Shown: in pieces, positions 1 to 8,836 of the stretch
Position numbering within the stretch: position 1 is the stretch's first letter
Layout: each line of letters starts with the position of its first letter
Source of the DNA: Negativicutes bacterium
Lineage (GTDB): Bacteria > Bacillota_C > Negativicutes > Acidaminococcales > Acidaminococcaceae
Assembly: GCA_009930275.1 (NCBI GenBank)
Contig: RZYP01000003.1
Span: 1 to 64,000, forward strand
Direction: 5' to 3'
DNA length: 64,000 nt
Translations under genes and position numbers: made by a program
The notes under the pieces: model-generated
The model's input: the letters and a program-made list of their open reading frames with translations, nothing else
Told to the model about the DNA's origin: nothing
The model's database searches: none

Positions 1-103
1 TGGTAGGAGTGATGAACCAATCCACAGCATCCCTTACAGTGTAGCACAGCCCTTGGAGAGGGGCTTTAATAACTACAATTCTATAATACAAGGAGTGTTA
101 AAC

Positions 104-742
104 ATGGTTTTTAGCTTCCTCAAAAAAAGCGATCAATATGATTACATCAAAACTTTTGCACGGCTGTCCGAATTTTCCTTGAAAGCAGCAGTATTCTTAG
201 ATGATACTTTGAAAAACTTGACGGCAGAAAAGCTGCATGATGATATTATAGCACTGCATAAAATTGAACAGGAAGCCGACAAAGCAAAGCGCGAAATGAT
301 GGAAAACCTTATTAGAGAGTTTTTGCCGCCAATAGACAAAGACGACATTATTATTTTATCGCATCAGATTGATACCGTTACTGACGCAATTGACGATGTT
401 ATGGCCTTTGTCGGAGTACATAACATAACACATATTCCTGCTGATGTTACTGTATTCACAGAGCTCATCGTAAAATGCTGTTATCATATGAATCTGGCTA
501 TGATTGAACTAGAAAATTACAAGAAATCCAATTCTTTATATGAGCAGCTGCGATCTGTCAATAGCCTGAAATCTGAAGGAATGAAACTATATGTCAATTC
601 ATTAAAGAATATTTATAAAATAACAACTGATCCGGTGCAAATAATGGTCTACACGGAACTATACAAGAATCTGGAAAACTGTTGCCAGGAATGTAAAAAG
701 GTAACCAATACAATTGAAAGAATAATTATTAAGAACTTATAA
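104..742 (+). CDS. DUF47 family PhoU-like protein
   Basis: This 212-residue protein resembles the DUF47/TIGR00153 family, helical-bundle relatives of PhoU usually paired with a Pit-type phosphate transporter and thought to control it. It is almost entirely helical and rich in Glu/Lys, with a family-like stretch around residues 60-110 (IEQEADKAKREM, then LSHQIDTVTDAIDDVM) where metal-binding acidic residues lie. The start is the ATG at 104, which has an AAGGAG-type site 8 bases upstream; the reading frame is open further upstream but without a better site. The partner transporter would have to lie before the window. A strong terminator follows, so this gene ends its transcription unit. The family call is good; the exact role is inferred. 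Confidence 0.8.
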   Translation: MVFSFLKKSDQYDYIKTFARLSEFSLKAAVFLDDTLKNLTAEKLHDDIIALHKIEQEADKAKREMMENLIREFLPPIDKDDIIILSHQIDTVTDAIDDVMAFVGVHNITHIPADVTVFTELIVKCCYHMNLAMIELENYKKSNSLYEQLRSVNSLKSEGMKLYVNSLKNIYKITTDPVQIMVYTELYKNLENCCQECKKVTNTIERIIIKNL

Positions 743-766
743 GCTTACTGTCTTAATATCCCACTT

Positions 767-798
767 GCCACATCTCCTTAGAGTGATGTGGCTTTTTT
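767..798 (+). terminator. intrinsic terminator after the DUF47 gene
   Basis: A perfect 8-bp stem (GCCACATC/GATGTGGC) with a 10-base loop is followed by six T. It separates the DUF47 gene from the Tad pilus locus. Confidence 0.9.
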
Positions 799-1166
799 AT
801 AGTTACTGATGGAAGAAGGAATCATTAATTAATCTGAAATTAACAATATAACCATAAAAAGAATTTTCAGTATTTTAAAAAGGAATTGCGAAAAAAATGT
901 CGAAACAATAAGTAATGAAATTATTCTGACAATTTTACCATAAAGGTTAAGAATTTACTGAAAATTCTTATTTACAACTTTGTATACTGGGTGTAGGATA
1001 TAGTTAACAGAAAGTTCGAAAAAATCAAAAATGTTGTTTACAATTTTAAACTATAATGGTGGTGATACTACCAAATGGAAATGAAAATAAAAAGAAGGGT
1101 TGTTTCGAGTGACCAAAGGTTTTACTGCAAAATAATTCTTAGAAGAACATTAAGGGGGGATGGGTC
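799..1166. other. AT-rich intergenic region upstream of the Tad locus
   Basis: About 370 bases with no convincing gene. It must hold the promoter of the pilus locus. I compared it by eye with the c-di-GMP riboswitch consensus, a common control of pili, and found no match. A small hairpin (GGTGGT/ACTACC with a GAT loop) lies near 1058-1072. No other structure could be supported. Confidence 0.5.
971..999 (+). promoter_or_regulatory. candidate sigma-A promoter for the Tad locus
   Basis: TTTACA and TAGGAT are separated by 17 bases, about 170 bases before the cpaB start. A second -10-like TATAAT lies at 1052-1057 but without a matching -35. The assignment is tentative. Confidence 0.4.
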
Positions 1167-2036
1167 GTGACTAAGTTATCCAAAAAAAATTTGTTGTTGG
1201 TTGCAGTGGCGCTCAGCGCCGTTTTTGCCTTTATGCTTTATCGTTATTTAAACACACCAACGGCGGCAGAAACTGTAATAGTAGCTAAAACTGATATTGC
1301 GCCCAAGACAACTATTACAGCTGATATGATCAAGGAAGTAGCTGTTCCCAAAGACTATATTCAGCCGAACGCCCTAAAGGACAAAAAGAATGTAATCGGC
1401 AGTATTACACGTGAAAATGTCATTTCAGGAGAACAGATAACTGCCCGTCGCTTGGTTGTTGCAGGTAAGTCAATTGGGTTTACCGGCATAATTCCAAAAG
1501 ACAAGCGGGCCATGACTGTCTCAGTAACAGAAGAAACAGGTGTTGCCGGTTTTCCAAAACCTGGCGATTATGTTGATGTAGTTGTTACTTTCGACCAACA
1601 AGAATTAGGAGAACCGGTGAGCCAGATTATTCTGCAAAACCTGCAAGTACTTGCCACCAATCATGAAATGGAAGGTGGAGACACCGCGACTCAGACAACG
1701 GCAAAAGCCGCTTCTGCAGCCAGCAAAACTAATACTGTAACCTTGGCTGTAAATCCGCTTGAAGCTGCGCAATTAGCACTTAGTGATGAGAAGGGTAAAG
1801 TAAGACTGGCATTGCGTCCATTCCTGGCCTTTGACAGCGTTGTGGCAACAAGCGCGGTTACACCTACCGGCCTTATTGGCAATAAAGCACCAAAAGCTCA
1901 AGCCTATAGTACTCCGGCCGTACAAGTAGAATATGTTCCGTATGAAGTATCGAATGACTATTATGTTCCGCAACCGGTTAATAAAAGTATTCAAATGATT
2001 CGCGGCACCAAAACGGAAACTATTTCAGTCAATTAG
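1167..2036 (+). CDS. cpaB: Flp pilus assembly protein CpaB/RcpC
   Basis: CpaB/RcpC is a periplasmic Tad-pilus protein thought to gate or stabilise the outer-membrane secretin. The 289-residue protein has an N-terminal membrane anchor (about residues 8-25), then an SAF domain (about 36-100, beginning VIVAKTDIAPKTTIT) and the RcpC C-terminal domain (from about 110, with FPKPGDYVDVVV). The start is a GTG preceded by a very strong AAGGGGGG site. It is the first gene of the pilus locus and lies 42 bases before the secretin gene, its usual neighbour and partner. The C-terminal tail after about residue 235 is Pro/Tyr/Val rich and less conserved. Family call is confident. Confidence 0.93.
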   Translation: MTKLSKKNLLLVAVALSAVFAFMLYRYLNTPTAAETVIVAKTDIAPKTTITADMIKEVAVPKDYIQPNALKDKKNVIGSITRENVISGEQITARRLVVAGKSIGFTGIIPKDKRAMTVSVTEETGVAGFPKPGDYVDVVVTFDQQELGEPVSQIILQNLQVLATNHEMEGGDTATQTTAKAASAASKTNTVTLAVNPLEAAQLALSDEKGKVRLALRPFLAFDSVVATSAVTPTGLIGNKAPKAQAYSTPAVQVEYVPYEVSNDYYVPQPVNKSIQMIRGTKTETISVN

Positions 2037-2078
2037 TATAGCTTGCACAATTTTCAATAAGGAAAGGTAGGGGGCAGT

Positions 2079-3173
2079 ATGAATAAGCGCAGATTCATAT
2101 TTGGGATGGTACTGTGTTTGTGCATGTTGATTGTGGCTATTCCTGCAACAGCATTTTGTCAAAATTATGAGGTAGCCGTAAATCAGTCTCAAGTGCTTAA
2201 TATAGAAGGAGTCAAACGCGTTGCCATCGCTAATCCGGCAATTGCGGATGTATTGGTAGTATCAGATTCTGAGCTTCTCCTTGTTGGCAAGGCTCCTGGC
2301 GTTACATCGCTGCAGGTATGGACCGATCGTGTTCCAACCATTTATTCAGTACATGTCAGTGGACCTGAATTTTATATCGGCAAACAAGTCAAGATTGAAG
2401 CTAAAATTGTAGAAATTGATCGCGGCAAGATTAAAAATTTAGGAATTAAATGGGGTAACGATTTGACAAGTCCCGGCACTTTTGCCTTCGGTCAAAGCAT
2501 AACAAATACCGTAGACCGAGTCTGGAAAGATTTTGGCTCCTATCAAGATATTTTAGGGCAACTAGATCTCTTAATTCAAGACGATTACGCTAAAATGTTG
2601 TCTCAACCAAACATGATTACGCTCGGCGGTACCAAAGCTAACATTTTGGTTGGCGGACAAATGCCTGTACCGGTCAGCAATGATAATGGGCAAATAACGG
2701 TTGAATGGAAAGATTATGGAATTAAACTCGAAATTGAGCCAAGCATTAACGCTGAGGACTCAATATATACCAAGGTTAAGGCTGAAGTAAGTGCCATAGA
2801 CTGGAATAGCAACCACAAAATTTATATTAGTACTACGGGTATGGCAATTCCACCTTTGACAATGCGTAAAGCTGAGTCAACCATTGTTCTGTCTTCTGGC
2901 CAAACAATGGCCATCGGCGGCTTGATTTCCAGCGAGATGACCAAAGATGTACAGAAAATACCGCTTTTGGGTGATTTGCCAATACTAGGCAATCTCTTTA
3001 AGAGTACTTCCTTTAACAAAAATGAAACTGAACTGCTTATTTTCATCACGCCGACGATTGTAGACCCATACGCGTATGTGCCGAAATCAACGACAGAAAT
3101 GAAAGAAGAGCTAAAGAAAGACCCTTGGAGGGATACTAATCATGACAAACAAAATAAAGGTTCTGATAGCTGA
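2079..3173 (+). CDS. rcpA: Tad pilus secretin RcpA/CpaC
   Basis: The protein (364 residues) is the outer-membrane secretin through which the Flp pilus exits. It has a signal peptide (about residues 1-26, ending near ATA), a short pilus N-terminal domain (about 34-82, with the typical VANPAIADV-like stretch VAIANPAIADVLVV) and a secretin domain from about 165 to 335, including IPLLGDLPILGNLF and the closing LLIFITPTIV. It is shorter than many proteobacterial homologues, mainly in the N-domain region. A secretin requires an outer membrane, so in this Firmicute gene background it is evidence for a diderm host. Its 3' end overlaps the next gene by 32 bases, indicating coupled translation. Confidence 0.93.
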   Translation: MNKRRFIFGMVLCLCMLIVAIPATAFCQNYEVAVNQSQVLNIEGVKRVAIANPAIADVLVVSDSELLLVGKAPGVTSLQVWTDRVPTIYSVHVSGPEFYIGKQVKIEAKIVEIDRGKIKNLGIKWGNDLTSPGTFAFGQSITNTVDRVWKDFGSYQDILGQLDLLIQDDYAKMLSQPNMITLGGTKANILVGGQMPVPVSNDNGQITVEWKDYGIKLEIEPSINAEDSIYTKVKAEVSAIDWNSNHKIYISTTGMAIPPLTMRKAESTIVLSSGQTMAIGGLISSEMTKDVQKIPLLGDLPILGNLFKSTSFNKNETELLIFITPTIVDPYAYVPKSTTEMKEELKKDPWRDTNHDKQNKGSDS

Positions 3174-4368
3174 TGAACCTGCTATGCAAATGCGTTTCAA
3201 ACAACTGTTTGAAGTCGAAAACGAAGCTGTTATAGTAGGAGTGGCGGCGACTGCAGAAGAGGCAATTCAAAAGGCTAAGACACTGCAGCCTGATATTGTT
3301 CTGTTGGATTTAAATTTACCTGATATGGACGGCTTTGCTGCTACGGAAATCTTATCAATTGAAGTACCATTTTCCGGCATAATACTGATGGGTTCCCGTA
3401 GCGGTCATGAGGATTTAAGAAAAGCGATGCTTGCCGGAGCAAAGGATTATATTGTGAAGCCTTTTCCGTCGGAAGAGCTTTTTAATGCGATAAACCTGGT
3501 CTATGCTTCGACTAAAAGAAGACGAGTTGATGTCAAAAATGAGGGGGATGGCAAAGTAATTACGGTTTTTAGTCCGCGAGGTGGTGTTGGCAAGACTGTA
3601 ATATCAACCAATTTAGGAGTTGCACTGGCAGCATTAGATACCTCCTGCAAGGTTGCTATTGTTGACTGCAATCTGCAATTTGGCGATGTTGCTATGGCCT
3701 TGAACATTATGCCTAAAGCAAGTATCTCGGATATGGTAACGGATATAGAGCATTTAGATGAAAGGGTCTTATCAAGATACATGGTTAACTTTACAGATAA
3801 TCTGCATATCCTTCCGGCACCATTTCAGCCTGAAAAAGCAGAAAGTATCACCCAGCAACACCTGACATCTGTAATAAACCTTCTAAAAAAACATTATCAC
3901 TACATTATTATAGACACGGCGCCTCTTTTCAATGACATAATATTAGGTATCATGGATATTACTGATTTGCTCTTGCTGTTAGCTGTTCCTGATATTATGA
4001 CGACTAAAAATATCAGGTTAAGCCTGGAAACCTTAAATACCTTAGGCTATCCTCAGGAAAAGATTATACTGGTTCTTAACAGAGCCAATTCTAAGTCCGG
4101 CCTGAGCGCTATCGAAATGGAAGAAATACTTCATAACAAGTTTAAAGTTGTTTTGCCTAATGACGGTAAGCTGGTTCTTTCTTCCATAAACAGAGGCCTT
4201 CCTTTCATTATCAGTGATCCAAATTCTCTTCTTGCCCGAGAAGTGCAAATGTTAGCCAAAAAAATTTATAATGAAAATATCGTGTCTTCATCAAACGAAA
4301 ATGAAGTTTCAAAAAAAGGCTTATTCAGTTCCTTTAAATCAATGTTTTCTAAACCGGAAACGAGCTAG
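3142..4368 (+). CDS. tadZ: TadZ/CpaE: receiver domain fused to MinD/ParA-like ATPase
   Basis: TadZ positions the pilus machine in the cell, usually at a pole. Residues 1-125 form a response-regulator receiver domain that keeps the key residues (acidic pair D11/E12, phospho-acceptor D56 in VLLDLNLPD, K106 in IVKPF), so phosphorylation is possible; many TadZ receivers are degenerate. Residues 139-390 form a ParA/MinD ATPase with the deviant Walker A motif SPRGGVGKT (144-152). The ATG has a GGAGGG site inside the end of the secretin gene. No cognate histidine kinase is present in the window. Length (408) is normal. Confidence 0.93.
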   Translation: MTNKIKVLIADEPAMQMRFKQLFEVENEAVIVGVAATAEEAIQKAKTLQPDIVLLDLNLPDMDGFAATEILSIEVPFSGIILMGSRSGHEDLRKAMLAGAKDYIVKPFPSEELFNAINLVYASTKRRRVDVKNEGDGKVITVFSPRGGVGKTVISTNLGVALAALDTSCKVAIVDCNLQFGDVAMALNIMPKASISDMVTDIEHLDERVLSRYMVNFTDNLHILPAPFQPEKAESITQQHLTSVINLLKKHYHYIIIDTAPLFNDIILGIMDITDLLLLLAVPDIMTTKNIRLSLETLNTLGYPQEKIILVLNRANSKSGLSAIEMEEILHNKFKVVLPNDGKLVLSSINRGLPFIISDPNSLLAREVQMLAKKIYNENIVSSSNENEVSKKGLFSSFKSMFSKPETS

Positions 4369-4407
4369 AGAAGCAAGCGTTGAATCCGGAAACAGGAGGT
4401 GGTAGTA

Positions 4408-5394
4408 ATGCCGCTGCTCATAAGTGTAGTAGGTTTTTGCGTCATACTTTTGGTTTGTTATTACCTTTATAGTTACTTTACAGCTGAAGCAATGACTCCG
4501 GCTGAACGACTTGAGAAATTTTTGCTCCATTCACAAGGGCAAGATAGTGAAAAAGATATTAATGCGCGGTTAGTTGCTCCTCCTAATGAGGTAAATGATT
4601 GGCGGAAAAGAATTCAAAGTTTGGGCAGTGTTTTTGACACAACCTCTTGGGCTAAGCGAGCTGAAAACAAGCTTGTTCAAGCCGGTTTGAATCTTCGTGC
4701 ATCGGAATTTGCCGTCATTACGATTGGGTCGATGTTGCTTTTAATGCTGTTTCTTTTCCTGGTAAGCGGCGGCAGCTTGCTCATGGCTTTTATTGGGCTT
4801 GTGCTTGGCTATATCCTTCCAATTCTGATAGTCAAAAGAAAAATATCCGTACGGCGCAAGAAATTTAATAGCCAGATTGCTGATGCCTTAGTTTTGATAT
4901 CCAGTTCTCTTCGTTCCGGCTATAGCTTTATGCAGGCCATAGAAATGGTTAGCCGAGAGATGCATCCGCCTATTTCTGAAGAATTCTATAGGGTACTTCG
5001 CGAAATAAATCTCGGTGTAACAACTGACGAAGCTATGAACCATATGGCGGAAAGAATCAACAGCGTAGATTTAGACCTTGTTGTTACAGCCGTATTGATT
5101 CAAAGGCAGATAGGCGGCAATCTCACAGAGATACTTGATAATATTGCGAATACCATACGCGAAAGAGTCAAAATTGCCGGTCATATCAGGACGCTTACAG
5201 CTCAAGGTCGCTTGTCTGGAGCCATAATAAGTCTGCTGCCTATTGTCATGGCCTTTGTAATATACATTATCAATCCCAATTATATTATGCCTTTATTTAC
5301 TCAAACAGCCGGTTATTGGATGCTAATAATGGCCGCAGTCAGCGAAATTTTTGGCATTTTGGTAATTAAAAAAATTGTCGATATTAAAATTTAA
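4408..5394 (+). CDS. tadB: Tad pilus inner-membrane platform protein TadB
   Basis: TadB is one of two type II secretion F-domain (GspF-like) membrane proteins that form the inner-membrane platform of the Tad pilus with TadC. The 328-residue protein has an N-terminal membrane helix, a pair of helices near 100-140, a cytoplasmic T2SSF domain (about 165-290, with SLRSGYSFMQAIEMV and RQIGGNLTEILDNIA) and a C-terminal helix pair. I chose the ATG at 4408 over an upstream in-frame GTG at 4399 because an AGGAGGT site lies 7 bases before it and would otherwise be overlapped. TadA, normally found beside tadB, is displaced about 2 kb downstream here. Confidence 0.92.
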   Translation: MPLLISVVGFCVILLVCYYLYSYFTAEAMTPAERLEKFLLHSQGQDSEKDINARLVAPPNEVNDWRKRIQSLGSVFDTTSWAKRAENKLVQAGLNLRASEFAVITIGSMLLLMLFLFLVSGGSLLMAFIGLVLGYILPILIVKRKISVRRKKFNSQIADALVLISSSLRSGYSFMQAIEMVSREMHPPISEEFYRVLREINLGVTTDEAMNHMAERINSVDLDLVVTAVLIQRQIGGNLTEILDNIANTIRERVKIAGHIRTLTAQGRLSGAIISLLPIVMAFVIYIINPNYIMPLFTQTAGYWMLIMAAVSEIFGILVIKKIVDIKI

Positions 5395-5398
5395 ACAT

Positions 5399-5426
5399 TT
5401 GAGCAAAGTATCTATACTTTTATAAT
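5399..5426 (+). promoter_or_regulatory. candidate sigma-A promoter for flp1
   Basis: TTGAGC and TATAAT with a 16-base spacer lie in the short gap after tadB, ending 19 bases before the flp1 start codon and including most of the untranslated leader with an AAAGGAGG site. It suggests the pilins are transcribed on top of the main operon. Confidence 0.6.
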
Positions 5427-5445
5427 AAAGAAAGGAGGCAGCCAA

Positions 5446-5640
5446 ATGCTAAATAAAAGCCATAGATTTTTTAAACCAAAAATCAAAATATGCTGTAACA
5501 GTGGGCAAGGTTTAACAGAGTATGCTTTGATTCTGCTATTGGTATCTATCGTTTCTATATTGGCGATGACCCCGCTTGGCAATCAAATTCTCGTACTCTT
5601 TCAAAAAATTGCCGCAGCAATGGTTGCCGCAATCTTTTAA
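5446..5640 (+). CDS. flp: Flp-family type IVb prepilin (first copy)
   Basis: A 64-residue Flp prepilin. A 20-residue basic leader ends in Gly, followed by Q-G-L-T-E-Y, giving the Glu at +5 and Tyr at +6 that define Flp pilins and prepilin-peptidase cleavage, then a hydrophobic helix (ALILLLVSIVSILAM). The predicted mature peptide is 44 residues. The leader contains a Cys pair (C16, C17) which is unusual. An AAAGGAGG site precedes the ATG. The peptidase expected to process it is encoded at the end of the locus. Compared with the second copy its C-terminus is less acidic, so it may be a minor or alternative pilin (inference). Confidence 0.9.
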   Translation: MLNKSHRFFKPKIKICCNSGQGLTEYALILLLVSIVSILAMTPLGNQILVLFQKIAAAMVAAIF

Positions 5641-5662
5641 AATAATAATATTCAGAATATTC

Positions 5663-5691
5663 TTGACACCTTGTTTATAATTTGCTATAAA
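5663..5691 (+). promoter_or_regulatory. strong sigma-A promoter for the second pilin gene
   Basis: A consensus TTGACA and a TATAAA are separated by exactly 17 bases, about 60 bases before the 59-aa pilin gene. It is the best promoter inside the pilus locus and implies separate, high expression of this pilin. Confidence 0.85.
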
Positions 5692-5751
5692 GTAAATAAG
5701 AGGTCAAGTATTATAAAAAAACCACAAAGATAATTAAAGGAGGCGGAGATA

Positions 5752-5931
5752 ATGTTAAGAATGATTGAAAAAGCAAGGTTTATATTAAGAAGTGAAAAAG
5801 GTCAAGGTTTAGCAGAGTATGCTCTGATCCTGGTTTTGATTTCTATCGCGGCTATTGCAGTAATGCCTGGCTTAGGTGATGCTATCGTGGCAGCTTTTGA
5901 AGCAATTGTTGCAGCCCTCGCTCTTGGTTAA
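5752..5931 (+). CDS. flp: Flp-family type IVb prepilin (second, probably major copy)
   Basis: A small gene of 59 codons plus stop, easily missed for its size. The product starts MLRMIEKARF, has a 17-residue basic leader ending in Gly, then Q-G-L-A-E-Y with Glu +5 and Tyr +6, and a hydrophobic helix (ALILVLISIAAIAVM). The predicted mature peptide is 42 residues, rich in Ala and ending in ALALG. An AAAGGAGG site lies 7-8 bases before the ATG. It has its own near-consensus promoter and is followed by a terminator hairpin, as expected for the most abundant subunit. It is a clear paralogue of the upstream pilin (shared GQGLxEYALIL core). Confidence 0.92.
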   Translation: MLRMIEKARFILRSEKGQGLAEYALILVLISIAAIAVMPGLGDAIVAAFEAIVAALALG

Positions 5932-5983
5932 TTTTAAAAATTGTTACTCGTTTATATTTTAGAAAAGATTTTCTCAAAAAAGG

Positions 5984-6014
5984 GGGGGCTTCCGGACTCT
6001 GGAAGTCCCCTTTT
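5984..6014 (+). terminator. intrinsic terminator after the second pilin gene
   Basis: A 10-bp GC-rich stem (GGGGGCTTCC/GGAAGTCCCC, with one G-U pair) with a 7-base loop is followed by TTTT. Because further tad genes follow on the same strand, it probably terminates most pilin transcripts while letting some continue, setting a high pilin to machinery ratio. Confidence 0.8.
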
Positions 6015-6076
6015 AAAACAGGATTCAAAAATATGTTAATTATATATGGTAATTGGTTTTGCCAGGAGGTGGCAAA

Positions 6077-6463
6077 ATGATTGATAAGAGAAAAAGCATA
6101 AAAGGACAGGCATTAGTTGAAATGGCAATAATCTTGCCGATACTGATAGCACTGATATTTGGCATCACGGATTTTGCCCGGGTGCTTAATGCATATCTCG
6201 CTACGACAGAAGCATCAAGAGAAGGAGCACGCGTGGCTGCGCTTAGCGGTAATGATGCCGCTGTAGTATTAGCGGTCAATGATGCCGTTCCCAATCTCGA
6301 TCCGACAAGATTGACAGTTACCGCACTTCCTGCGACAAGAAGCAGAGGTGACGCAGTAACAGTAACAGTAACTTACAACATTGATATTATCACACCGCTT
6401 GTAAACACCATGCTTACAAATCCAATGCCCATTACTTCTCAAACAATAATGCGTGTAGAGTAG
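6077..6463 (+). CDS. tadE: TadE-like pseudopilin
   Basis: A 128-residue TadE-family pseudopilin. The leader ends K-G and is followed by Q-A-L-V-E-M, so the Glu +5 processing signature is present with Met replacing Tyr, as is usual in TadE. A membrane helix (AIILPILIALIFGI) and the conserved ASREGARVAAL stretch follow. TadE is processed by the prepilin peptidase and is needed for pilus assembly. The ATG at 6077 is preferred over an upstream TTG because an AGGAGGT site lies just before it. The next gene starts 10 bases after its stop. Confidence 0.9.
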   Translation: MIDKRKSIKGQALVEMAIILPILIALIFGITDFARVLNAYLATTEASREGARVAALSGNDAAVVLAVNDAVPNLDPTRLTVTALPATRSRGDAVTVTVTYNIDIITPLVNTMLTNPMPITSQTIMRVE

Positions 6464-6473
6464 GTGGTAAATA

Positions 6474-7391
6474 ATGAAGAAAATTATGCAAGCCATTAAG
6501 AATAAGAAAGGCTTCGTTACCGCAACCATTGCAGCTATGATGGTGGCCTTAATCGGTATGGCGGCCTTAGCGACCGATGTTGGGGTTTTGTATGTTAATC
6601 ACAATCAATTGGAAAATATGACGGATGCCGGTGCCTTGGCCGGAGCCCAAGAATACTTTTTTGATCAGGCTCAAGCCGTAACTGTAGCAAAAGGATATGC
6701 ACTGCAAAATGGCAAGGTTGGAGATTTAGTTGATGCCTGGGTTGATACAGACGAAATGAAAGTTGTGGTTACGGCTAGTCGCGATGTCGGCCTGTTCTTT
6801 GCAAGAGTTTTAGACCGAGACAGTGCAAATGTCGCAGCAATCTCTGCAGCAAAAATCGCGACAGTAAGCGGCACCAGCAATGCTTGGCCCTTCGGTATTA
6901 CTTGGGACCCAGAATTTTTGCCAGCGGGTTCAGCAGCTGGTAAAACCTTCACTTTAAAAGTTGATGAAAAAGACGAATATAAAGGCAACTTCCATACATT
7001 ACGCTTAAAAAGCAAAAGCGGCGGCGATTCTGGCGCAAGCGTAGTAGCTGAAAATATAGTTTATGGCTGCGCCCAGGTTTTAAAAATTGGAGATAAAGTT
7101 AAAACAGAGCCCGGTAACGAGGTAGGGCCAATAAAAAAAGCAATTGATGATAGATTAGCAATTCCAGGAGGAAATGTAGTAATTATTCCGATTATTGAAG
7201 AGACCTGGACAGATCTTGGCGGCGGGGTAGAATTAGTAACCATTAAGGCTTTTGGAGCTTTTGAAGTAGACTCATCAAATGGGAAAACTGTTACCGGCCG
7301 ATTTATCCAATTAGTTACAGGACCAGCAGAAATTCTTTCTGACGGATCGAGTCTTTATGGTTTATATGGCACTAAATTGGTAAAACCTTAA
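6474..7391 (+). CDS. TadG-like pilus assembly protein
   Basis: A 305-residue protein whose N-terminus matches the Tad/TadG N-terminal domain: basic stretch, then GFVTATIAAMMVAL, a membrane helix, and the family motif around residues 30-60 (TDVGVLYVNHNQLENMTDAG, AGAQE). Unlike the pilins and TadE it has Thr at the +5 position after the Gly, so it should not be processed as a prepilin. The remainder is an extracytoplasmic beta-rich domain without a recognised name; it lacks the long von Willebrand domain of proteobacterial TadG, so it is a short variant. It directly follows tadE and precedes tadA. Confidence 0.82.
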   Translation: MKKIMQAIKNKKGFVTATIAAMMVALIGMAALATDVGVLYVNHNQLENMTDAGALAGAQEYFFDQAQAVTVAKGYALQNGKVGDLVDAWVDTDEMKVVVTASRDVGLFFARVLDRDSANVAAISAAKIATVSGTSNAWPFGITWDPEFLPAGSAAGKTFTLKVDEKDEYKGNFHTLRLKSKSGGDSGASVVAENIVYGCAQVLKIGDKVKTEPGNEVGPIKKAIDDRLAIPGGNVVIIPIIEETWTDLGGGVELVTIKAFGAFEVDSSNGKTVTGRFIQLVTGPAEILSDGSSLYGLYGTKLVKP

Positions 7392-7422
7392 GTAAACCGC
7401 ATTCGCACGAGGGGGGGGTATT

Positions 7423-8805
7423 ATGTCACTATTACGAAGGCTGGAAGAACAAAAGCAAATGGAAGAACACCCCGAAATCAATGAAAAGGACAAACCGATA
7501 GTTAATTCAACTGTTAGAAGCGATCCTTATCAATATCTCAAGACAAAAATCCACAAACGTATTGTCGCTGAAATGAGTCTGGAAGACAGCAAAGCACTGG
7601 TCGAAAAAAAGGCCGATATTAAAATACTCAGAGAAGTTGTAACAAGAATTTCCAATACCGTAATGGATGAGGAAATCACTCTTGTTCCCCAAGCCGAACG
7701 CAGAAGGATCATTCCGGAAGTTCTCGCTGAAGTTCTGGGGTTTGGACCGATTGAGCCATTGCTGAAGGATGATACTGTAACAGAAATAATGGTCAATAAT
7801 GCCAGTCAGGTATATATTGAACGAAAAGGAAAATTGGAGCTTACAGATGTTACATTTCGTGACGATGGCCATGTAATGCATGTCATTGAAAAAATAATTG
7901 CTCCAATCGGCAGACGTATTGACGAAAGCTCGCCAATGGTTGATGCGCGTTTACCCGACGGCTCTCGTGTCAACGCAATCATACCGCCCTTAGCATTAAA
8001 GGGACCAGCCCTGACAATCAGAAAGTTTGCCAAAGAACCTTACCAGGTTGACGACTTAATAAGGTTTGGCACCTGGACCAAAGAAATTGCCGATTTTCTT
8101 AAGGCCTGTGTTGAAGGCAAACTCAACATAATTGTTTCGGGAGGTACTGGTTCCGGCAAGACAACCACACTTAATATCTTGTCGGCGTTCATCCCGACTA
8201 CGGAGAGGATTGTAACTATCGAAGATGCTGCAGAACTGCAGTTACGCCAGGAACACGTAGTAACTTTGGAATCACGTCCGGCAAATATTGAAGGAAAAGG
8301 ACAGATTACAATGCGTGATCTGGTCAAAAACTCATTGCGCATGCGTCCCGATCGCATTATTGTCGGTGAAGTCAGAGGCGGCGAAGCCCTCGATATGCTT
8401 CAGGCAATGAATACAGGGCACGATGGTTCACTTACTACCGGCCATGCCAATTCTCCTCGCGATATGCTGGCTCGTTTGGAAACAATGGTTTTGATGGCGG
8501 GCATGAATCTCCCTGACAAGGCAATACGTGAACAAATTGCGGCGGCTATGAATTTAATTGTCCATGAATCCAGATTCCCTGACGGAACCCGTAAAATAAC
8601 TGCTTTGACCGAGATTCAAGGTATGGAGGGAGATATTATTACTTTACAGGATATTTTCGTTTATGAACAAAAGGGAAAAGACGAAAATGGACGAGTCGTC
8701 GGCAGATTCAGACCAACAGGTATCCGGCCAAAATTTATGGATAAGCTTATGAATAGCGGCATACAAGTTTCCAATGATATTTTCTGGGATAAGCAACGCA
8801 TCTAA
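7423..8805 (+). CDS. tadA: Tad pilus assembly ATPase TadA/CpaF
   Basis: TadA/CpaF is the hexameric secretion ATPase that powers pilus polymerisation (and, in some systems, retraction). The 460-residue protein has an N-terminal domain, then the type II/IV secretion ATPase core with Walker A GGTGSGKT (residues 240-247), an Asp box near 265 (TIEDAAEL), the Walker B/His-box segment IIVGEVRGGEAL (about 312-325) and TTGHANSP. An ATG is preceded by a G-rich site. In most tad operons this gene sits between tadZ and tadB; here it follows the pilin and pseudopilin genes. Call is secure. Confidence 0.95.
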   Translation: MSLLRRLEEQKQMEEHPEINEKDKPIVNSTVRSDPYQYLKTKIHKRIVAEMSLEDSKALVEKKADIKILREVVTRISNTVMDEEITLVPQAERRRIIPEVLAEVLGFGPIEPLLKDDTVTEIMVNNASQVYIERKGKLELTDVTFRDDGHVMHVIEKIIAPIGRRIDESSPMVDARLPDGSRVNAIIPPLALKGPALTIRKFAKEPYQVDDLIRFGTWTKEIADFLKACVEGKLNIIVSGGTGSGKTTTLNILSAFIPTTERIVTIEDAAELQLRQEHVVTLESRPANIEGKGQITMRDLVKNSLRMRPDRIIVGEVRGGEALDMLQAMNTGHDGSLTTGHANSPRDMLARLETMVLMAGMNLPDKAIREQIAAAMNLIVHESRFPDGTRKITALTEIQGMEGDIITLQDIFVYEQKGKDENGRVVGRFRPTGIRPKFMDKLMNSGIQVSNDIFWDKQRI

Positions 8806-8836
8806 TATGTAAAAACCGAAATGGGGGTGACCAATT

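Noticed and set aside
1..44. Possible end of an upstream gene (frame ending MNQSTASLTV, stop at 42-44)
   Set aside because: Only 14 codons are visible, no family can be recognised, and other frames are equally open at the edge.
48..65. AGCCC/GGGCT hairpin before the DUF47 gene
   Set aside because: Five base pairs with a weak T run; too poor to call a terminator.
799..1166. c-di-GMP riboswitch before the pilus locus
   Set aside because: Expected for pili, but the conserved core bases are not present.
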